Assembly: GCA_034766995.1 (NCBI GenBank)
Contig: CM068321.1
Span: forward strand, 16,078,526-16,142,525
Direction of reading: 5' to 3'
DNA: 64,000 bases
Source of the DNA: Acanthacorydalis orientalis
Lineage: Eukaryota; Arthropoda; Insecta; Megaloptera; Corydalidae
The notes beneath the pieces were generated by a model, which worked only from the letters and a program-made list of their open reading frames with translations, ran no database searches and was not told where the DNA came from. Shown here in pieces: positions 25,005-37,910 of the stretch. The position numbers were made by a program, and so were the translations under genes. The first letter of the stretch is position 1; each line of letters begins with the position of its first letter.

Positions 25005-26826
25005 AATGAGTCTCTGATTAGAATATAATATTTACTTAATAGCTTTGGTACTGAAAGTCCTACAGGAGAGTTTGTTGTAAATTTTCCAACGGATTTTCGA
25101 ATACAACATTTAATTAAGTTTATATTTCTTAAAATTTAAGTCTATATTAATGACTCAATTGAATGAAAATGTTGTTGATCAGGAAAAATTCCCTTAATTT
25201 AATGCTTTTGTTAGCAAATATTTGCTTAAAATATAGATTGGATAAGAATATAACATTAAAGAATATTTAAAAGATATTTATATAAAAGGGTTTATAACTA
25301 TTTTTTAATCAATTGTTTTATTTGATTAAATTTCTTTGAAAATACTTTATTAATTATTTTACTATTCAATGTTTATATTTTAAAAATATTTGATTAGATG
25401 TTATAAATTAAAATTCTTTGTAAAGATTTTTTTTAACTAAATTGTTACTATTTTTTATATTGTAGCCCTTTTATTTTTATGTGGGATTTTTATTATACTG
25501 TAATATTTATGTCCAATCTATAGCTTAAAATAAATAATAAAATAATTGTTCATTTGAAGTAAGTATCGTTACTAAATGTTTTACTTTTTAAATATTGCAA
25601 CATACGATTTAAAATACATAATTCTTTACAACAACTTCAAGTACTATTTCTATATGAAAGTTGTATATACCATTCACTTTAAATGAAAGAAGTTACTTCT
25701 TTTTTAATGAGAAATAGTATTCGCTGCAAGGACTGATATTATTTCCAGACACATTATTCAACAGTTCATTGAACTAAACTTTAGCTTGTGCTTACTTACA
25801 TCAAAATATGTTAAATTTTATTTTATATCTACGTTTTAAAAATTGAAATATTTTTAAACAATGTATTTTAATACTAAAAGCGCATACGTTAATTGTATAT
25901 AAAAAAGGAAGCAAACATTTTATTTCATTTCATTAAAGGAAATTTACATATTTTAATTTATACATTGTTTTGACTCTAAATGATTTGAATTTATTTCGGA
26001 AATTCGCTAGAAAATTAATAAACTATATATTAAGTTGTAAAATTTCCAACAACCTAGAGTTTTACGATTGAAAATAAATTTAGTTAATAAATAAATATAA
26101 TATATATTAATCAAACTAATTCACTTTTATATCGTCAATTTGAATATTTAATATTGAATAATAAATAAATACAAATACGTGACTGTACTTTTTTCATAAT
26201 TTAATTTATAAAGTTGTATGAAAAATGTTGAACATCAAAAGCACATGATTCAAATAACTTGTATAACTCGTTCGAATTTAAAAGGATAATATAAAAAAGG
26301 CAAATTATTCAACTTTACAACTACCTATTGTAGTACTTTTATACTTTTCAACTTTATTTAGTAGTGAAAGGGTGGTGGTATCATGTCTGAAATCAGTTCA
26401 GATTTTGATAAGTTTACACGTTTTTATTGAGAGAAAACACGAATCAAATAGTTGTATAAATTATTGAAAATATTTTGTAACTATTTTATCTATTTGAAAT
26501 TTCCTACTATATTTTTTCAATATATATATTTTAAATATTTGTTAATTTATTTATTTGGTTAATTAATATGTTTTTTTTAAGAAAAATAACAGTGATAAAT
26601 GGATTTTATTATATTATAAAATTTTAATTCCGCTCTAATGAAGAAAGTGCTTCCATTGTAAAGAAATAATTAAGAGTTTCAATTGAAATAATATTGTACT
26701 CTAAAATGTATTATAAATAAATAATTTAGCAGATTTTAAAAAACAATTTAAATTTTGAATTGAGTATCATGTGAATTTACAACATAATCCTGACACTGCA
26801 GTTAAATTCCGTTAAAAAAAGAAATT
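25005..26826. other. A+T-rich non-coding stretch
   Basis: Nothing recognisable. A plus-strand donor-like GAA|GTAAGTAT is present at about 25556-25567 without a convincing upstream acceptor. Confidence 0.6.
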
Positions 26827-26900
26827 GCTTTTCACCTTGGAAACCACAAAATAAATTAGGATCAAAAATGTTCAGTAAATATTTATTGATATTTTTTAAC
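26827..26900 (+). repeat. Dispersed degenerate repeat, copy 4
   Basis: Reads cttttcaccttggaaacc, then acaaaataaattaggatc, then aaaaatgttcagtaaat. The core gatcaaaaatgttca is intact. Confidence 0.45.
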
Positions 26901-26904
26901 TAGC

Positions 26905-29030
26905 AACAATTAAAAATATTAAATAATGATTTATTGTACATCTTTGATTAGAAAAAATGTGGTTTATGAGAAAAAAATAGAATTCATTTCTGAAAATATG
27001 CATTTAACCTATTCGATTTAATAATTTATGTGTACAAGTGTAAAATTAAATTATTTACTGATATCTAATACATTAACATATATTTTTTAATACACTTTAA
27101 TAATAAAAAATGCTAACGGTTAAATAAAAAGCATTTAGCTATGAATATTATTAAAATGTCATTAATAGAAATATTATCAAATTTTGAATGTTATTAATTA
27201 ATTATTATTATTTAAAAAACTTGACCATTCTTATTTTTAGTTGAGTGGGAAATTATATATTTTAAAAAAATCTTTCAGTTATGATAAATCGATGTTGATG
27301 ATTAAAAAATATAAATACAAAATAATAAAATTATATGGAGAGAAAAATTAACTTGTTTTTGGCCTGGGTTTTTAAAAAAATATACACTTTATAAGAACTA
27401 GTTCTAATGCATGAGTAACTTTCTTTCTTTCTTAAGAATTATCTTTGATTTAAATCTTGATAACATGATTAATACAAAGTTATGTTAAATGGTATACAAT
27501 ACGTTAGTTTTATGATGTTTTCCTTTAACTAATTTTACTACTTAAGCATAACATTTATTTATTAAACAAGAGCACTAAAATAAACAGGAATCGAAATTAA
27601 AATATTAATCCGGAACATGCATATACCCATTATATTCTCTTAGCAATTCTATAATTCTTTGAAATATAAATTTTTAAAGCGATTGTATTCTTCATATGAT
27701 TATTTAAAACCTTAAAATAATTTATTATAAATATAAAATAAATTTTCTAGCTATAATATATAAATAAAAAAATGATTCTTATTTTTTAAAAGAAAAATAT
27801 TTTTAGAAAAACAAGATAAGTTGTCTCTTAATCTTAAATCACATAAAGTTGTAGTATATGTTTTATATTATATTTTCTTGAAAATAAATGAATAAGCATA
27901 TATATATATATGAATTAATTTATGACTAAAAGCTCTGACAAGCTGGATAAAATAAATCAAATTTGGCACAAAAATACACATATATGAGAACAGAAATCAT
28001 AAAACGAAACATGTTTATTTAAAAATGGATAAACTAGAAATAAAACTCTATATACGAATATAATTTGAATTCCATCATAAAATACTCGTCATAACTCTGG
28101 CATATTTTAAAACATAAAAAAAGTTCGTTTAATGTACCTTTCCAAGTATAGAAAATTAAAAACAGCTATTTTGAAAAGCAGAAATTCTTGAAATTGTTGT
28201 TAGCTGTGAAAATATTCAAGTAAGGAATTACGTTTCACGATATTTTATTTTTTTATTCAGTTTATAAGATTATAAATATGATACTGAAACTCGATATGCG
28301 AGTAGTAAATTTAAAATGCTTCGGAAACTTCATTATAAATATTTTCTTGAAATGTTTTTGATGTTTATTTCTAATTTCGTTGCTTTTACTTGTTTCTTTA
28401 TTACGTTTTTATTTCGATTCTGAAGAGCGTATATTAAAGAAGTATATTAACGACGTCTCTTACAAACAAATAAATTTTAATGTTTGTTGATTTTTATTGA
28501 CGAAAAATGACAAACTTTTTTAATGTATTTTATACAGAAAATGTATTGATAAAAAACTGGATTGTGTAGTTAAGTTAATTTTTAAATAAATATAATTTGT
28601 TTTAAACGTATTCAGAATAAAATAATTTTTAATAAATAAATTATATTTACTACAATATTTTTAATTACTTATGAATTTTTCTAGTGATTTTTTTACAGTT
28701 ACTGATAAATATATTTTTTGTTTATTATATTAAACTATTACGTTAAATTGGTTATAACTGACACTTTTCATTTTGTACTCATACGAATATATAATATAAA
28801 CATATATTTATTTATTATATATAGTTCAATTTAAATATGAAATATAATATGAACTTCATTTTCATTGATTAATAAAGATTAAAACATTAATATTTAATCA
28901 ACATTTAAAGAAAATATTAACATACGCATTAAAAAATATTATTGAATATAAATGCATTTAATTAAAATAAATTTTATAATATATTTATTCGATTTAAAAA
29001 AAAATACAATTCGTACAAAAAGCCTGTAGA
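26905..29030. other. A+T-rich non-coding stretch
   Basis: No gene, RNA gene or sizeable tandem array; only a short TA run at 27896-27911. Confidence 0.6.
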
Positions 29031-29380
29031 ATTTCAATATGAAATTTTATACGCCTGCCTTTTCATTTACTCGATCTCATCTTTCTTCTTATTCACATAT
29101 ACACAAAACCAGCTTGAAAATTCTCTTTATATTTTTTTTGTTGGATTCTATCTGATTCTTAAAGGGTATATATAGATAGAGAAGATAAATCGTACAGATC
29201 AATTACATGAAAAGAGATAACCGTAGTGCGTTACCGTTAACTTGAACGACTATAATATGGTAAGGACATCAGAGATAGCATCTACTTTTGCTGAGATGCT
29301 TCAATTTTTGTCAGATACTGGAATCTCGGGAATGCGGAAAGACAGGATTGGCTTAACCTATCGAATCTCTAGTTATTTGA
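29030..29380. promoter_or_regulatory. G+C-richer island
   Basis: Contains ctcgatctcatctttcttc, then at 29219-29350 ataaccgtagtgcgttaccg, gagatagcatctac, ggaatctcgggaatgcgg and gacaggattggctta. These are well above the local G+C level. I see no open frame with family signature and no clean exon boundaries. Could be a cis-regulatory element or a non-coding exon. Confidence 0.22.
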
Positions 29381-29491
29381 AAATGTGTTTTATATAATTG
29401 GGTTTTTATTGAAATATTTATATACATAATATATTTAGTAACAATTCATTGATATTTCTAAAAATCAGTTCTTTTATAACAACTAATTTTT

Positions 29492-29516
29492 GTACATACA
29501 CACATACACACATACA

Positions 29517-29576
<60 letters not shown>
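29492..29576. repeat. Compound CATA/CACA/(TA)n microsatellite
   Basis: acatacacacatacacacat and catacata units lead into about 45 bp of TA. Confidence 0.93.
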
Positions 29577-29579
<3 letters not shown>

Positions 29580-29820
29580 TAAAATATAGATATTTATATT
29601 TATAAATGTACAAAATTTATTGGAAAACTTCCAAGAAACTTTTTTGTGGCTATAATATTAGAGTTTCATACAGCTTTATGAGTTATCAGAAAAAAAATAA
29701 GGAATACAAATCGGTCAGTAAATCTTCCTTTCATAAGATGTCTTGTTTGAACATAAAGTCAATTTATTGAAGTTGACTAAATTATGGATTGTATTACTTT
29801 TTCTATATAATTGAATATTT
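29580..29820. other. A+T-rich spacer
   Basis: Nothing recognisable. Confidence 0.5.
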
Positions 29821-29822
29821 AC

Positions 29823-29830
29823 CTACACAC

Positions 29831-29886
<56 letters not shown>

Positions 29887-29911
29887 GTGTGTTTGTATGT
29901 GTGTATGTATA
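29823..29911. repeat. (TA)n flanked by CA-type and GT-type arms
   Basis: Left flank ctacacaccca, central (TA)n 29832-29883, right flank gtgtgtttgtatgtgtgtat. The flanks are roughly inverted, giving a hairpin-capable unit. Confidence 0.88.
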
Positions 29912-29919
29912 AAATAAAA

Positions 29920-31190
29920 ATTATATGAAATTCATGTGTATATAAAAATTTACAAAAAAAAATAAAAAACTGATAAAATTAAAACTAATAATTTGTTGAA
30001 ATAAGAAATCTGAAATAATTTTAATATACTACCATATAAATTGGAACGAATGCCAGAACTTTTACTTAAAATAATGTTATTTATTTTTATATTTCTGGTA
30101 CACAATTCTACCTTGTTTTTAGAAAATAATCTATTGATTTTCTTATATAGTTGTACTATGTGTTTCCATGACAGAAATGCATCAATCCAATAAAATGTTG
30201 AAAAATTGTTTAATTGAACGTAAGCTCTGAAATCTGCCTGATTAGTTTACTCGAAACCTTCTCAATAGTTCTTACCTGTGAGACAAATTCAGCTTTACAG
30301 TTTGTTGCATGAATTGAGAATATACTTGATTAAATAAGTTTGTTCTTACTATAGCTATAGAATGTACAATATTCTAATACATTAATTATGCTATTTCAAG
30401 TCAAATAGTTATATAAAACTAATACTAAAAGTATTCAATGTTAATAAAATGATTCTGTAGTTATTGTATTTGCATAGTATTTTAATTAGACAAATTGTTT
30501 TTAATACAATTATTTTAGTTATTTTATTATCTACTACAACATTAAAAAAGAGAAAAAACGGATCTTATAAATTAAATAACTGATGATAAATGTAAACATT
30601 TGTTTTAATATGTTACTAAATATCAAATGTTATCCAAAGAAATTTTATGAAAAATGCAGAGAATATAATTGTGCATAAGAGAAAGTTCATACATTCATCT
30701 AAAGAAATTTCTATTCTATTTCGTTATTAAATAAAATTAAAATTATAGAATGTAAATGTAGAGACATATTATGATTGAGAATATAATTTAGAAGCAAAAA
30801 TAATGTAATTAATAGAATAATTTAAATCAAAAGTAAATTATTTATCAAGAAAGTTACTAAGAAAGCAATAATAAAGTCAAATTAATTAAACATTTCAGTA
30901 TAAATAAAAGATGACACAACTCTCGTAAACTTGTGCTAGAATTGAAAATCTATTTGACAACAGTCTGTCTACTAATCACATTGCTGTTACTGCTTCTTCA
31001 TGTATCTACTTCAAAGCAACAGTTAACTGTAAAGGGTAAATAGAATGGACATTCGTAATCTTATAAACTCAGATAGTTCTCTGTGCAGAAGTAAATATAC
31101 TATCTCATTAAAACCACGCCCTAGTTGTTGTGATAATCACTAACAACCTTTTGAATCTGGAATTTGAATTATTAATATGTTCAGACATAC
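29920..31190. other. A+T-rich non-coding stretch
   Basis: No gene. A minus-strand CTCACAG|GTAAGA junction at 30276/30275 is a weaker acceptor-donor juxtaposition. Confidence 0.5.
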
Positions 31191-31197
31191 ATACACA

Positions 31198-31200
<3 letters not shown>

Positions 31201-31248
<48 letters not shown>
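31201..31248. repeat. (TA)n microsatellite
   Basis: About 24 TA units, preceded by catacatacacaaac. Confidence 0.95.
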
Positions 31249-31309
31249 GAGTATGTATATATGTATGCGTGTATCTATTTAGGAAAAAACATTTTTCAAA
31301 TAAAATATT

Positions 31310-31610
31310 CTAAACCAAAAATCATATCAAAGTTCACAGTTCCCTCACAAAAATGCAAGCGGGTCAGAGAGGTTACAGTGGTGGCAATTCTCCACACAGT
31401 ACGATCTTTAAATGAGATCACACAATCGTCGTTCCATGCCAACATGTCGATACTGAACGTGAACTAAATACCCAATGAACATGATTTCTTCTCTTGTTGT
31501 GCCCTGTATGTACTGTGAGGTTACTGTTGCTAAATGAAGCACGGAAGTGAATCCGCGCTTCATATTTTCGTCTTTCAGGTCGTTCATCTTATTATTATAC
31601 AAGCACATGC
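31310..31610. promoter_or_regulatory. G+C-richer island between two (TA)n arrays
   Basis: Contains aatgcaagcgggtcagag, gaggttacagtggtggc, acaatcgtcgttccatgc and gaatccgcgcttcat, the highest G+C level in this neighbourhood. Open frames on both strands extend over part of it (plus to 31467, minus to 31408), with no recognised domain. A plus-strand acceptor-like tcgtctttcag lies at about 31570-31580. Exon or regulatory element undetermined. Confidence 0.25.
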
Positions 31611-31621
31611 ATACGTGTATG

Positions 31622-31686
<65 letters not shown>
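31611..31686. repeat. (TA)n microsatellite
   Basis: Starts acgtgtatgtatatg and becomes about 58 bp of pure TA. Confidence 0.94.
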
Positions 31687-31688
<2 letters not shown>

Positions 31689-31689
31689 T

Positions 31690-32400
31690 GAACATAAAAA
31701 ATAAATATTTTTGATGTAAAATATTAAATTGATGTAAAAATTTAAAATGATTTAAAATAAATATTATTCAGATATTTTTTGAATGAATTTAAATAGATTG
31801 TCAGTGATATATAATATTTTTTTAAATTAATTATTCATCTTTATTCTCGCGTAAAGAGAAAAAATATAATAATTTTAATAAAATATCTGTACAGAATTCT
31901 ACGAAACCGTTTTTGAATGCCATGTCTTTAATAAATAATATATTTTTTAATAAATGATTATAAACAAATAATAATTAATATATTAATGTATAATAAAAAT
32001 AATACGGTAAAAAATTTCGTAACTGGATATTGTCTTTTTAAGAATTTATTTTAAATATGACTAAAAAGTCAAGTGTTCAATATTAAGTTCTTTATTTTAT
32101 TACAATTGTTTATATTTACTACATAAAAATATATTCGAAAAAGAAATATGTTATTTTGCTATAAAACAAACTGATCATGGTTAGGATAACATTAATAGCA
32201 TCAAAACGAATAAATCGTATAGTCTGAACATTACAACACAACTTAAACATATCATAAAATTTTAAATGATATCTCAAGATTCTGGAAACAGGTTTATGAA
32301 CCATTATTTAGGTAACTACTTTCACTAAGCTCTTTTTAATGTTTTTATTATAGATATACGTTATAAAAGATTATATAACTTCAGATTTTATACTAGTGTT
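31690..32400. other. A+T-rich non-coding stretch
   Basis: Nothing recognisable; a 61-codon minus-strand frame at 32119-32304 has no family signature. Confidence 0.58.
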
Positions 32401-32403
32401 GAG

Positions 32404-32405
<2 letters not shown>

Positions 32406-32456
<51 letters not shown>

Positions 32457-32481
32457 CATACATACATTATGTATATATATA
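32406..32481. repeat. (TA)n plus CATA microsatellite
   Basis: About 45 bp of TA, then catacatacataca, then gtatatatatac. Confidence 0.93.
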
Positions 32482-32489
32482 CAGAATGG

Positions 32490-33890
32490 ATTTGATTTTG
32501 TTATAAAGAGTAATTGAATTATTTATCATTTGTATCAAAATAAGAAAAAATATTGATTCAATAAACTTTTATGCTTTCTATTTTCCAAATATATAAATTA
32601 ATTTTCAATAAATTGTAAATTTCTTATATATATATATATAATTTTCAAGAACTTTTTTTATGAAGATTATCCAAATACCAAATAGAAACTAACAATATTA
32701 TTTTCAACCCAACTACTGTTCTCAAGCAGAAACAACACTAAATATAATTATTTAAATAAGTTACGGATTTAGTAATATAGTTTATAATTTTACTTATTAT
32801 TTTATTATATACTCATTTAAAGAGTTGATAAATAACATTATATAACATAAATATAATACCATAATTTTTGCTTTTGTTTACGTACATGTGAGAAAGGCTC
32901 ATTTATGCTGAAAAACTATATTGAATTGTATGGATGTCGAATCAAGAAATATATCAATCATAAAGTTTACAAAAAAGATTTATATGATAGCTTCATAAGT
33001 ATAAAATATTTTATTTAATTAATTGTAATGCTATTAAAACAAACTTTTTATTTTTATATTGCTAAATATTTTTTACATTAAACAATAAACTTATAAAAAC
33101 GTTAAAGAAGGATATTGTGAACTGTTATTAGTTGTTTGTTGCTAATAATTTAGTACATATTTCAATTCTTAACTATTTTTAAGTGACATTCACAATGTAA
33201 TTTGGTATTGTGACGAAATTCACTACCACAAATGAATTATTACTCGCATCACAAACTAGAAACAAATTTTCACGATCAAAAATTCAGTAATTGGTTATTA
33301 ATCATGCGCAATTTGATTGCGATATCATCTTCAAGGCACTATTTTATAGAAACATTTTTAAAATACGAAATGAGCGATTTATTTTTGTACTTTATCACTC
33401 TCATGAGGATTAAATTTCTATTGAAATGCACATAAACTGCAATAAAAAAATGATTAATAATTATTTTTGACAGGTAAAAAACGTTCAGATTGGATGTGTA
33501 ATAAAAATTCACTTGTAAAAAACATATTGTTATTTTTAAAAAAGAGTATTACAATTATAATAGTAATAAATAATTATTTTTAATACAACTTGTTAATATA
33601 ACAAATTGCATGGCTCAGATTTCAAAAAAGAACACACGTTTTAATTGTTATTAATTCATTTTCTCAATGTTTTCTTAAAGGTTTTCACTAAAATAATTCA
33701 TAGTTTTAGTGTGTAGGAACCGAATTCATTCCACATACGAAAGTTTTCATAATTAAAGACTTATTTAGGCATCTTCTATGATTTTTTAATTTAATTTTTA
33801 ATAAATAATAATTGAATTATACAAAGAAAAATTAAATCTTTTACTGTGATTATTAATATCCTACTGAATATAAGAAAAATAATTTCGGTG
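32490..33890. other. A+T-rich non-coding stretch
   Basis: No gene. It contains a dispersed-repeat copy at 33240-33312, and a plus-strand acceptor-like ttatttttgacag followed by GTAAAA near 33462-33479. Confidence 0.55.
33240..33312 (+). repeat. Dispersed degenerate repeat, copy 5
   Basis: Words ctcgcatcacaaac, gaaacaaattttcacgatc and aaaaattcagtaattgg follow the order seen in the other copies. Confidence 0.4.
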
Positions 33891-33891
33891 T

Positions 33892-33894
<3 letters not shown>

Positions 33895-33952
<58 letters not shown>
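33895..33952. repeat. (TA)n microsatellite
   Basis: About 29 uninterrupted TA units. Confidence 0.95.
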
Positions 33953-33956
<4 letters not shown>

Positions 33957-33959
33957 TGA

Positions 33960-34300
33960 TTGATAGATTACTATTTCATAATAAATTGTATGTATTTGTG
34001 ATTTGACAAACCATATCATAAACACAATAAAAATCATGCTGACAAATAGTGGTCACTAGAGTATAAAACACATATTATTGATTGTGTATTTATTGAACAG
34101 AAACATTTCTCGCCTTTTTTGTTGATTTGGATTAAACAAATCGTAAAACCACGCTATACATCAACGTTTTCGTTGCATGGCTTGAAATCAAGACGTAACA
34201 TGACGCCCTACGCTCACAATCTCGAGATAATGAGAGAACAATCAATCAAGATCATGTTTTATTTCTTAGCAAAAACACTCATCATCCACGTGGAACATCC
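33960..34300. other. Mixed-composition non-coding stretch
   Basis: The part from 34130 to 34300 is somewhat G+C-richer (aaaccacgctatac, atgacgccctacgctc, ccacgtggaacatccg). It belongs to a 103-codon plus-strand frame starting at 34119 that runs into the adjacent microsatellite. I see no domain and do not call it a gene. Confidence 0.4.
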
Positions 34301-34301
34301 G

Positions 34302-34375
34302 TTCTATATATACACACACACATATACAATATATATATACATACATATATATATATATGTGTGTGTATGTGTGTG
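34302..34375. repeat. CA/TA/GT compound microsatellite with inverted arms
   Basis: tatacacacacacatatac on the left and atgtgtgtgtatgtgtgtg on the right of a TA block; the arms are reverse complements and could form a hairpin. Confidence 0.88.
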
Positions 34376-34439
34376 CGATATTCGTGTAGCTGTATTGAAT
34401 ACGAACGAATTTTATCCGAATAGAGCATGAAAATAATTT

Positions 34440-36095
34440 CAATTGTAGATTTCAAGAAACGATATTACGTGATTTAAAATTAACTTAGTGCGATCGTTTG
34501 AAATACACAAGCGAAGATTTATGAATAACAAGGTGTGTATGAATGCATCTAATATTAAAATTTTAAAAATCATTATAAATACGTATTGATATATATTTAA
34601 ATAACAGTTCTTTTAATATTATAAAATTTCAAAAGTAAATTTCAAATTTGTATTAATTCAATAACTCTTTTTGATCATACTAATATGATGAGACTTTAAG
34701 CACAATTGCACTTAATATTAGTTTCATTATTATCATTTTTATCAAATTTTAAATATACTTCATTCAGATTTTTTACGAATGGTTTATAAATAATACATTT
34801 TATTATTTTTAAATAAGGATCATCTATTAGTTTATAAGGAATAACTGATATTCAAAAATTAAAGTTTGTTTTTTATATGCTTTTAAGACGAATTAAATTT
34901 AATTATTAAATATTTAAATTATTTAAATATTTTTCAAATACATAATAATAATATTTAATCCGTAACAAATTTAAATACGTCATCTTTGTACTAAAAACTA
35001 ATTGTAAATTAAAAAAAAACTAGCTTTGTTTGAAAATGAATTTCAAATTTGACACTTCTGATTAAACTTCATTTGTATTAACAATAAATGTTCATTATTA
35101 TTAGAATATAGTTCTGTCACTGTGGTTAAATTTACTTTTATGCATGCATTTTTCTCTAATCTCATAGAACAAAAACTATTCTGTTCAAAAATTTCATTCA
35201 ATAATTATTAATAATTTTTGATCCCTGTTTATGAGGATTTCGATATCGATTGCATTATCCTCAAAGCGTTAAAGCATACAAAAAACCTATAACTAATAAT
35301 TTTTTTGGATTTTTAATTAGACTCTAAATATGAAAGTTTAACGGCATCAAATATAATTGTTTGTTAATTGTAACGTTATTAAAGACAACAACTTAGAAAG
35401 TTGGAATTCAATTTTAAGATTTATTAATTATATGTATTGCCTTATTAAGTAAAACTAAGGCTTTGAAACTAAATTGATTCTGATTGACATTAAAAAAATC
35501 TCTAATTTAAAAGTATCAAATACGTATATTTCTACAAACTACACAAAAATAAATTACAATTATTTCTGAATATCTTTAAGGCTTAACCCCGAGTCCAACT
35601 TCTTTATTTTGTATAAGTTTTCATATTAAAATTAAAAGATCAGTCTTAAACTACAATAATCATATTTTTAATCGTTTACAATAACTATGACTATTTACAA
35701 CATATTAAAAAATTGTGAAACTATTTCAACTTATATATTCTCTTCTTAAATGTATCCAATTATTCTAAAAAAAGCAATTCTGTGGAATTTTAAAACACTT
35801 TAAATGCAAAAGTGCTAATAAAAATGAAAATATTTAAATGAAAAAAGAATAGTCTTGACACTATGCCTTAATTCATATTCACAAATGAATGGCGTGAGAA
35901 AATAATTCATTTAGGAAATTTTTTTTCACTTCGATAAAATAATTTAATATTTAACTAAAATGTTAATATTACTTTTATTTTTTAAAAGAACTCGATAATT
36001 GAAACTATAAAAAATATTGTAATTAAAATGATATTTTAAATTTTGATACAAATCTGCTCTTTGGTATAGTTTATTTACATAACCATTACTATAAT
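34440..36095. other. A+T-rich non-coding stretch
   Basis: No gene. At 35191-35240 aataatttttgatccctg resembles the core of the dispersed repeat in reverse. Confidence 0.55.
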
Positions 36096-36097
36096 GC

Positions 36098-36112
36098 ATA
36101 CACACACATGCG

Positions 36113-36150
<38 letters not shown>
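36098..36150. repeat. CA/TA compound microsatellite
   Basis: atacacacacatgcgtatat followed by fifteen TA units. Confidence 0.9.
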
Positions 36151-36154
<4 letters not shown>

Positions 36155-36158
<4 letters not shown>

Positions 36159-36720
36159 CCAGTATGTGACAATATACATATTTGTACATGAGGGCGTTTA
36201 CCAACAAATTTTTTCCATATTTTAACATTATATATTCATAAAAGTACACGGTTTTCTAATAATAGCTTACTTATTAAAACGTTGATAAAAGTAATAAAAC
36301 AAATATTAATAAAATCACCGGCTCGATAAAGAAAAACATTGAGAATACGGTCATAAATCATTTTCTCGACTATTAAAAATTAATGAGTTGAATTGTTGGC
36401 GACCTTTGAAGCAATAATTTATGTACAAAATAAAATAGGAATGATAAATAGTAAACAATAGGTTGTTACCTTGGCCTAAAAGAGCTCTACTTATTATACT
36501 CTAATGAAAATAAGAAACACAATTATGTAACCACAATTGGTTATCTGAATATCAAACTTACATAGAGCACAAAAATATAAAACTGAATTAAATGTAAATA
36601 TAAACACTATTGCTACTTTATTATGTATACAAAGTACGCAAATTTATTTTTCTTAAAATCTTTTACACACTCTAAAAACAAATTATGTAGATATTCAAAA
36701 TAGAAAACCATTTTTCATAT
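36155..36720. other. A+T-rich non-coding stretch
   Basis: Nothing recognisable. Confidence 0.55.
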
Positions 36721-36726
36721 TATTCA

Positions 36727-36737
36727 TACATACATAT

Positions 36738-36809
<72 letters not shown>

Positions 36810-36810
36810 A
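36727..36810. repeat. (CA)n-(TA)n-(TG)n hairpin-capable microsatellite
   Basis: Left arm catacatatacacacacata, central TA block of about 45 bp, right arm of seven GT units. Left and right arms are reverse complements. Confidence 0.92.
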
Positions 36811-36819
36811 ATTAACTCA

Positions 36820-37320
36820 AACCTGTAAAATTCTGCATAAAGATTTAGATAAGTCACGTTACTTTTATGAGTCTATACAAGAATGTGACAATGAAGAAAG
36901 TATTTTATTTGTACTTCATGAAATTTGTAAAATATATTCATTTCTTACTATTCCACACACACACACATTATACATACACATTCATATATATTATGTGCCA
37001 CAGCTATTAATGAGTATATCGTAAATTGTTTATATATTTTTAACTTTTCTAAACAAATATTCCTTCTGCGACACTAAGTTTCGACAAAAGTGTCATTAAA
37101 AATAGTGCATAATTTAAGTACAGCAAGGAAAATAATTAAAATGATTACGGATTTAATTTAAGTTTAGATAAATATATTTGTATAGATTTTTGAAACAATG
37201 TTTTAGTTGAAAACTAATTAACACAAAATAATATAGAAGTAAACCATTAATGAATGTTGTACATTTCAACATTAGGGAATTCATAAAAGTTAAAATTATC
37301 CGATCTTGTTTTATTCGAAT
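36820..37320. other. A+T-rich non-coding stretch
   Basis: Holds a short CA run (ccacacacacacac) at 36954-36967; otherwise nothing. Confidence 0.55.
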
Positions 37321-37329
37321 AGTTCAGAA

Positions 37330-37910
37330 TTGTGTATTTACACGAAAATCTCGATAAATCCTACTCAGAAGATTGCGCAATACATCTTTTCTGCATAGCT
37401 TCGAGAAGTAAAAGACTTGTAAGCAACATCAGTGGAGAAGCAAAATGAGACCAGTGACAATGAACGTGTCAAGACATAATCCTAAATGAGGTAACAGAAT
37501 TGTAAGGAGTGGATAATAAATGCAACACTATTACATCGCGGAACCAAAAATCTCTACAGTTCTATTGAAAGTCTATGAAAGCTTTATATTTGCCATAAAA
37601 TCTCATAAGTATATATGTGAATGTATATATAGATATGTGGCAGTGCGAGAAACGAGCAGCATTTAAACTGGATCAAAGTATGTTTTAAAATGGGAGTTCT
37701 GGCATCGGTCTAGATAAAGGCATACGGTTACCGATGTTGAACGTGTCGATCAATCACTTCTTGTATAGGTGGAGTTGAAGCAATGGCAGACAGTTATTGA
37801 TCTCCATCGCTCGCCCACGTTCTCTCAATGAGATTTTCTATTCAATTGTTGAAGAAAAGTCACCGCGAAAATGGAAAGTTTCGAGACGGGTTGTGAACTA
37901 AAGAAAAATG
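37330..37910. promoter_or_regulatory. Largest G+C-richer island of the window
   Basis: Nearly 600 bp of visibly more balanced composition, with words such as gcatagcttcgagaag, agtgcgagaaacgagcagc, ctggcatcggtctag, cgatgttgaacgtgtcgatc, catcgctcgcccacgttc and gtcaccgcgaaaatgg. The reading frames are broken by stops, and I see no acceptor-donor pair that bounds a clean exon. Homeodomain-type words (atcaatcac at 37751) are present, but such words are common. Candidate enhancer, long non-coding exon or promoter; the function is inference only. Confidence 0.3.

Noticed and set aside
25553..25570. Good donor GAA|GTAAGTAT on the plus strand
   Set aside because: No acceptor with a pyrimidine tract at a plausible exon distance upstream.
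34119..34430. 103-codon plus-strand frame in a G+C-richer stretch
   Set aside because: It has no domain and the distal third is microsatellite. No acceptor or start context supports it.
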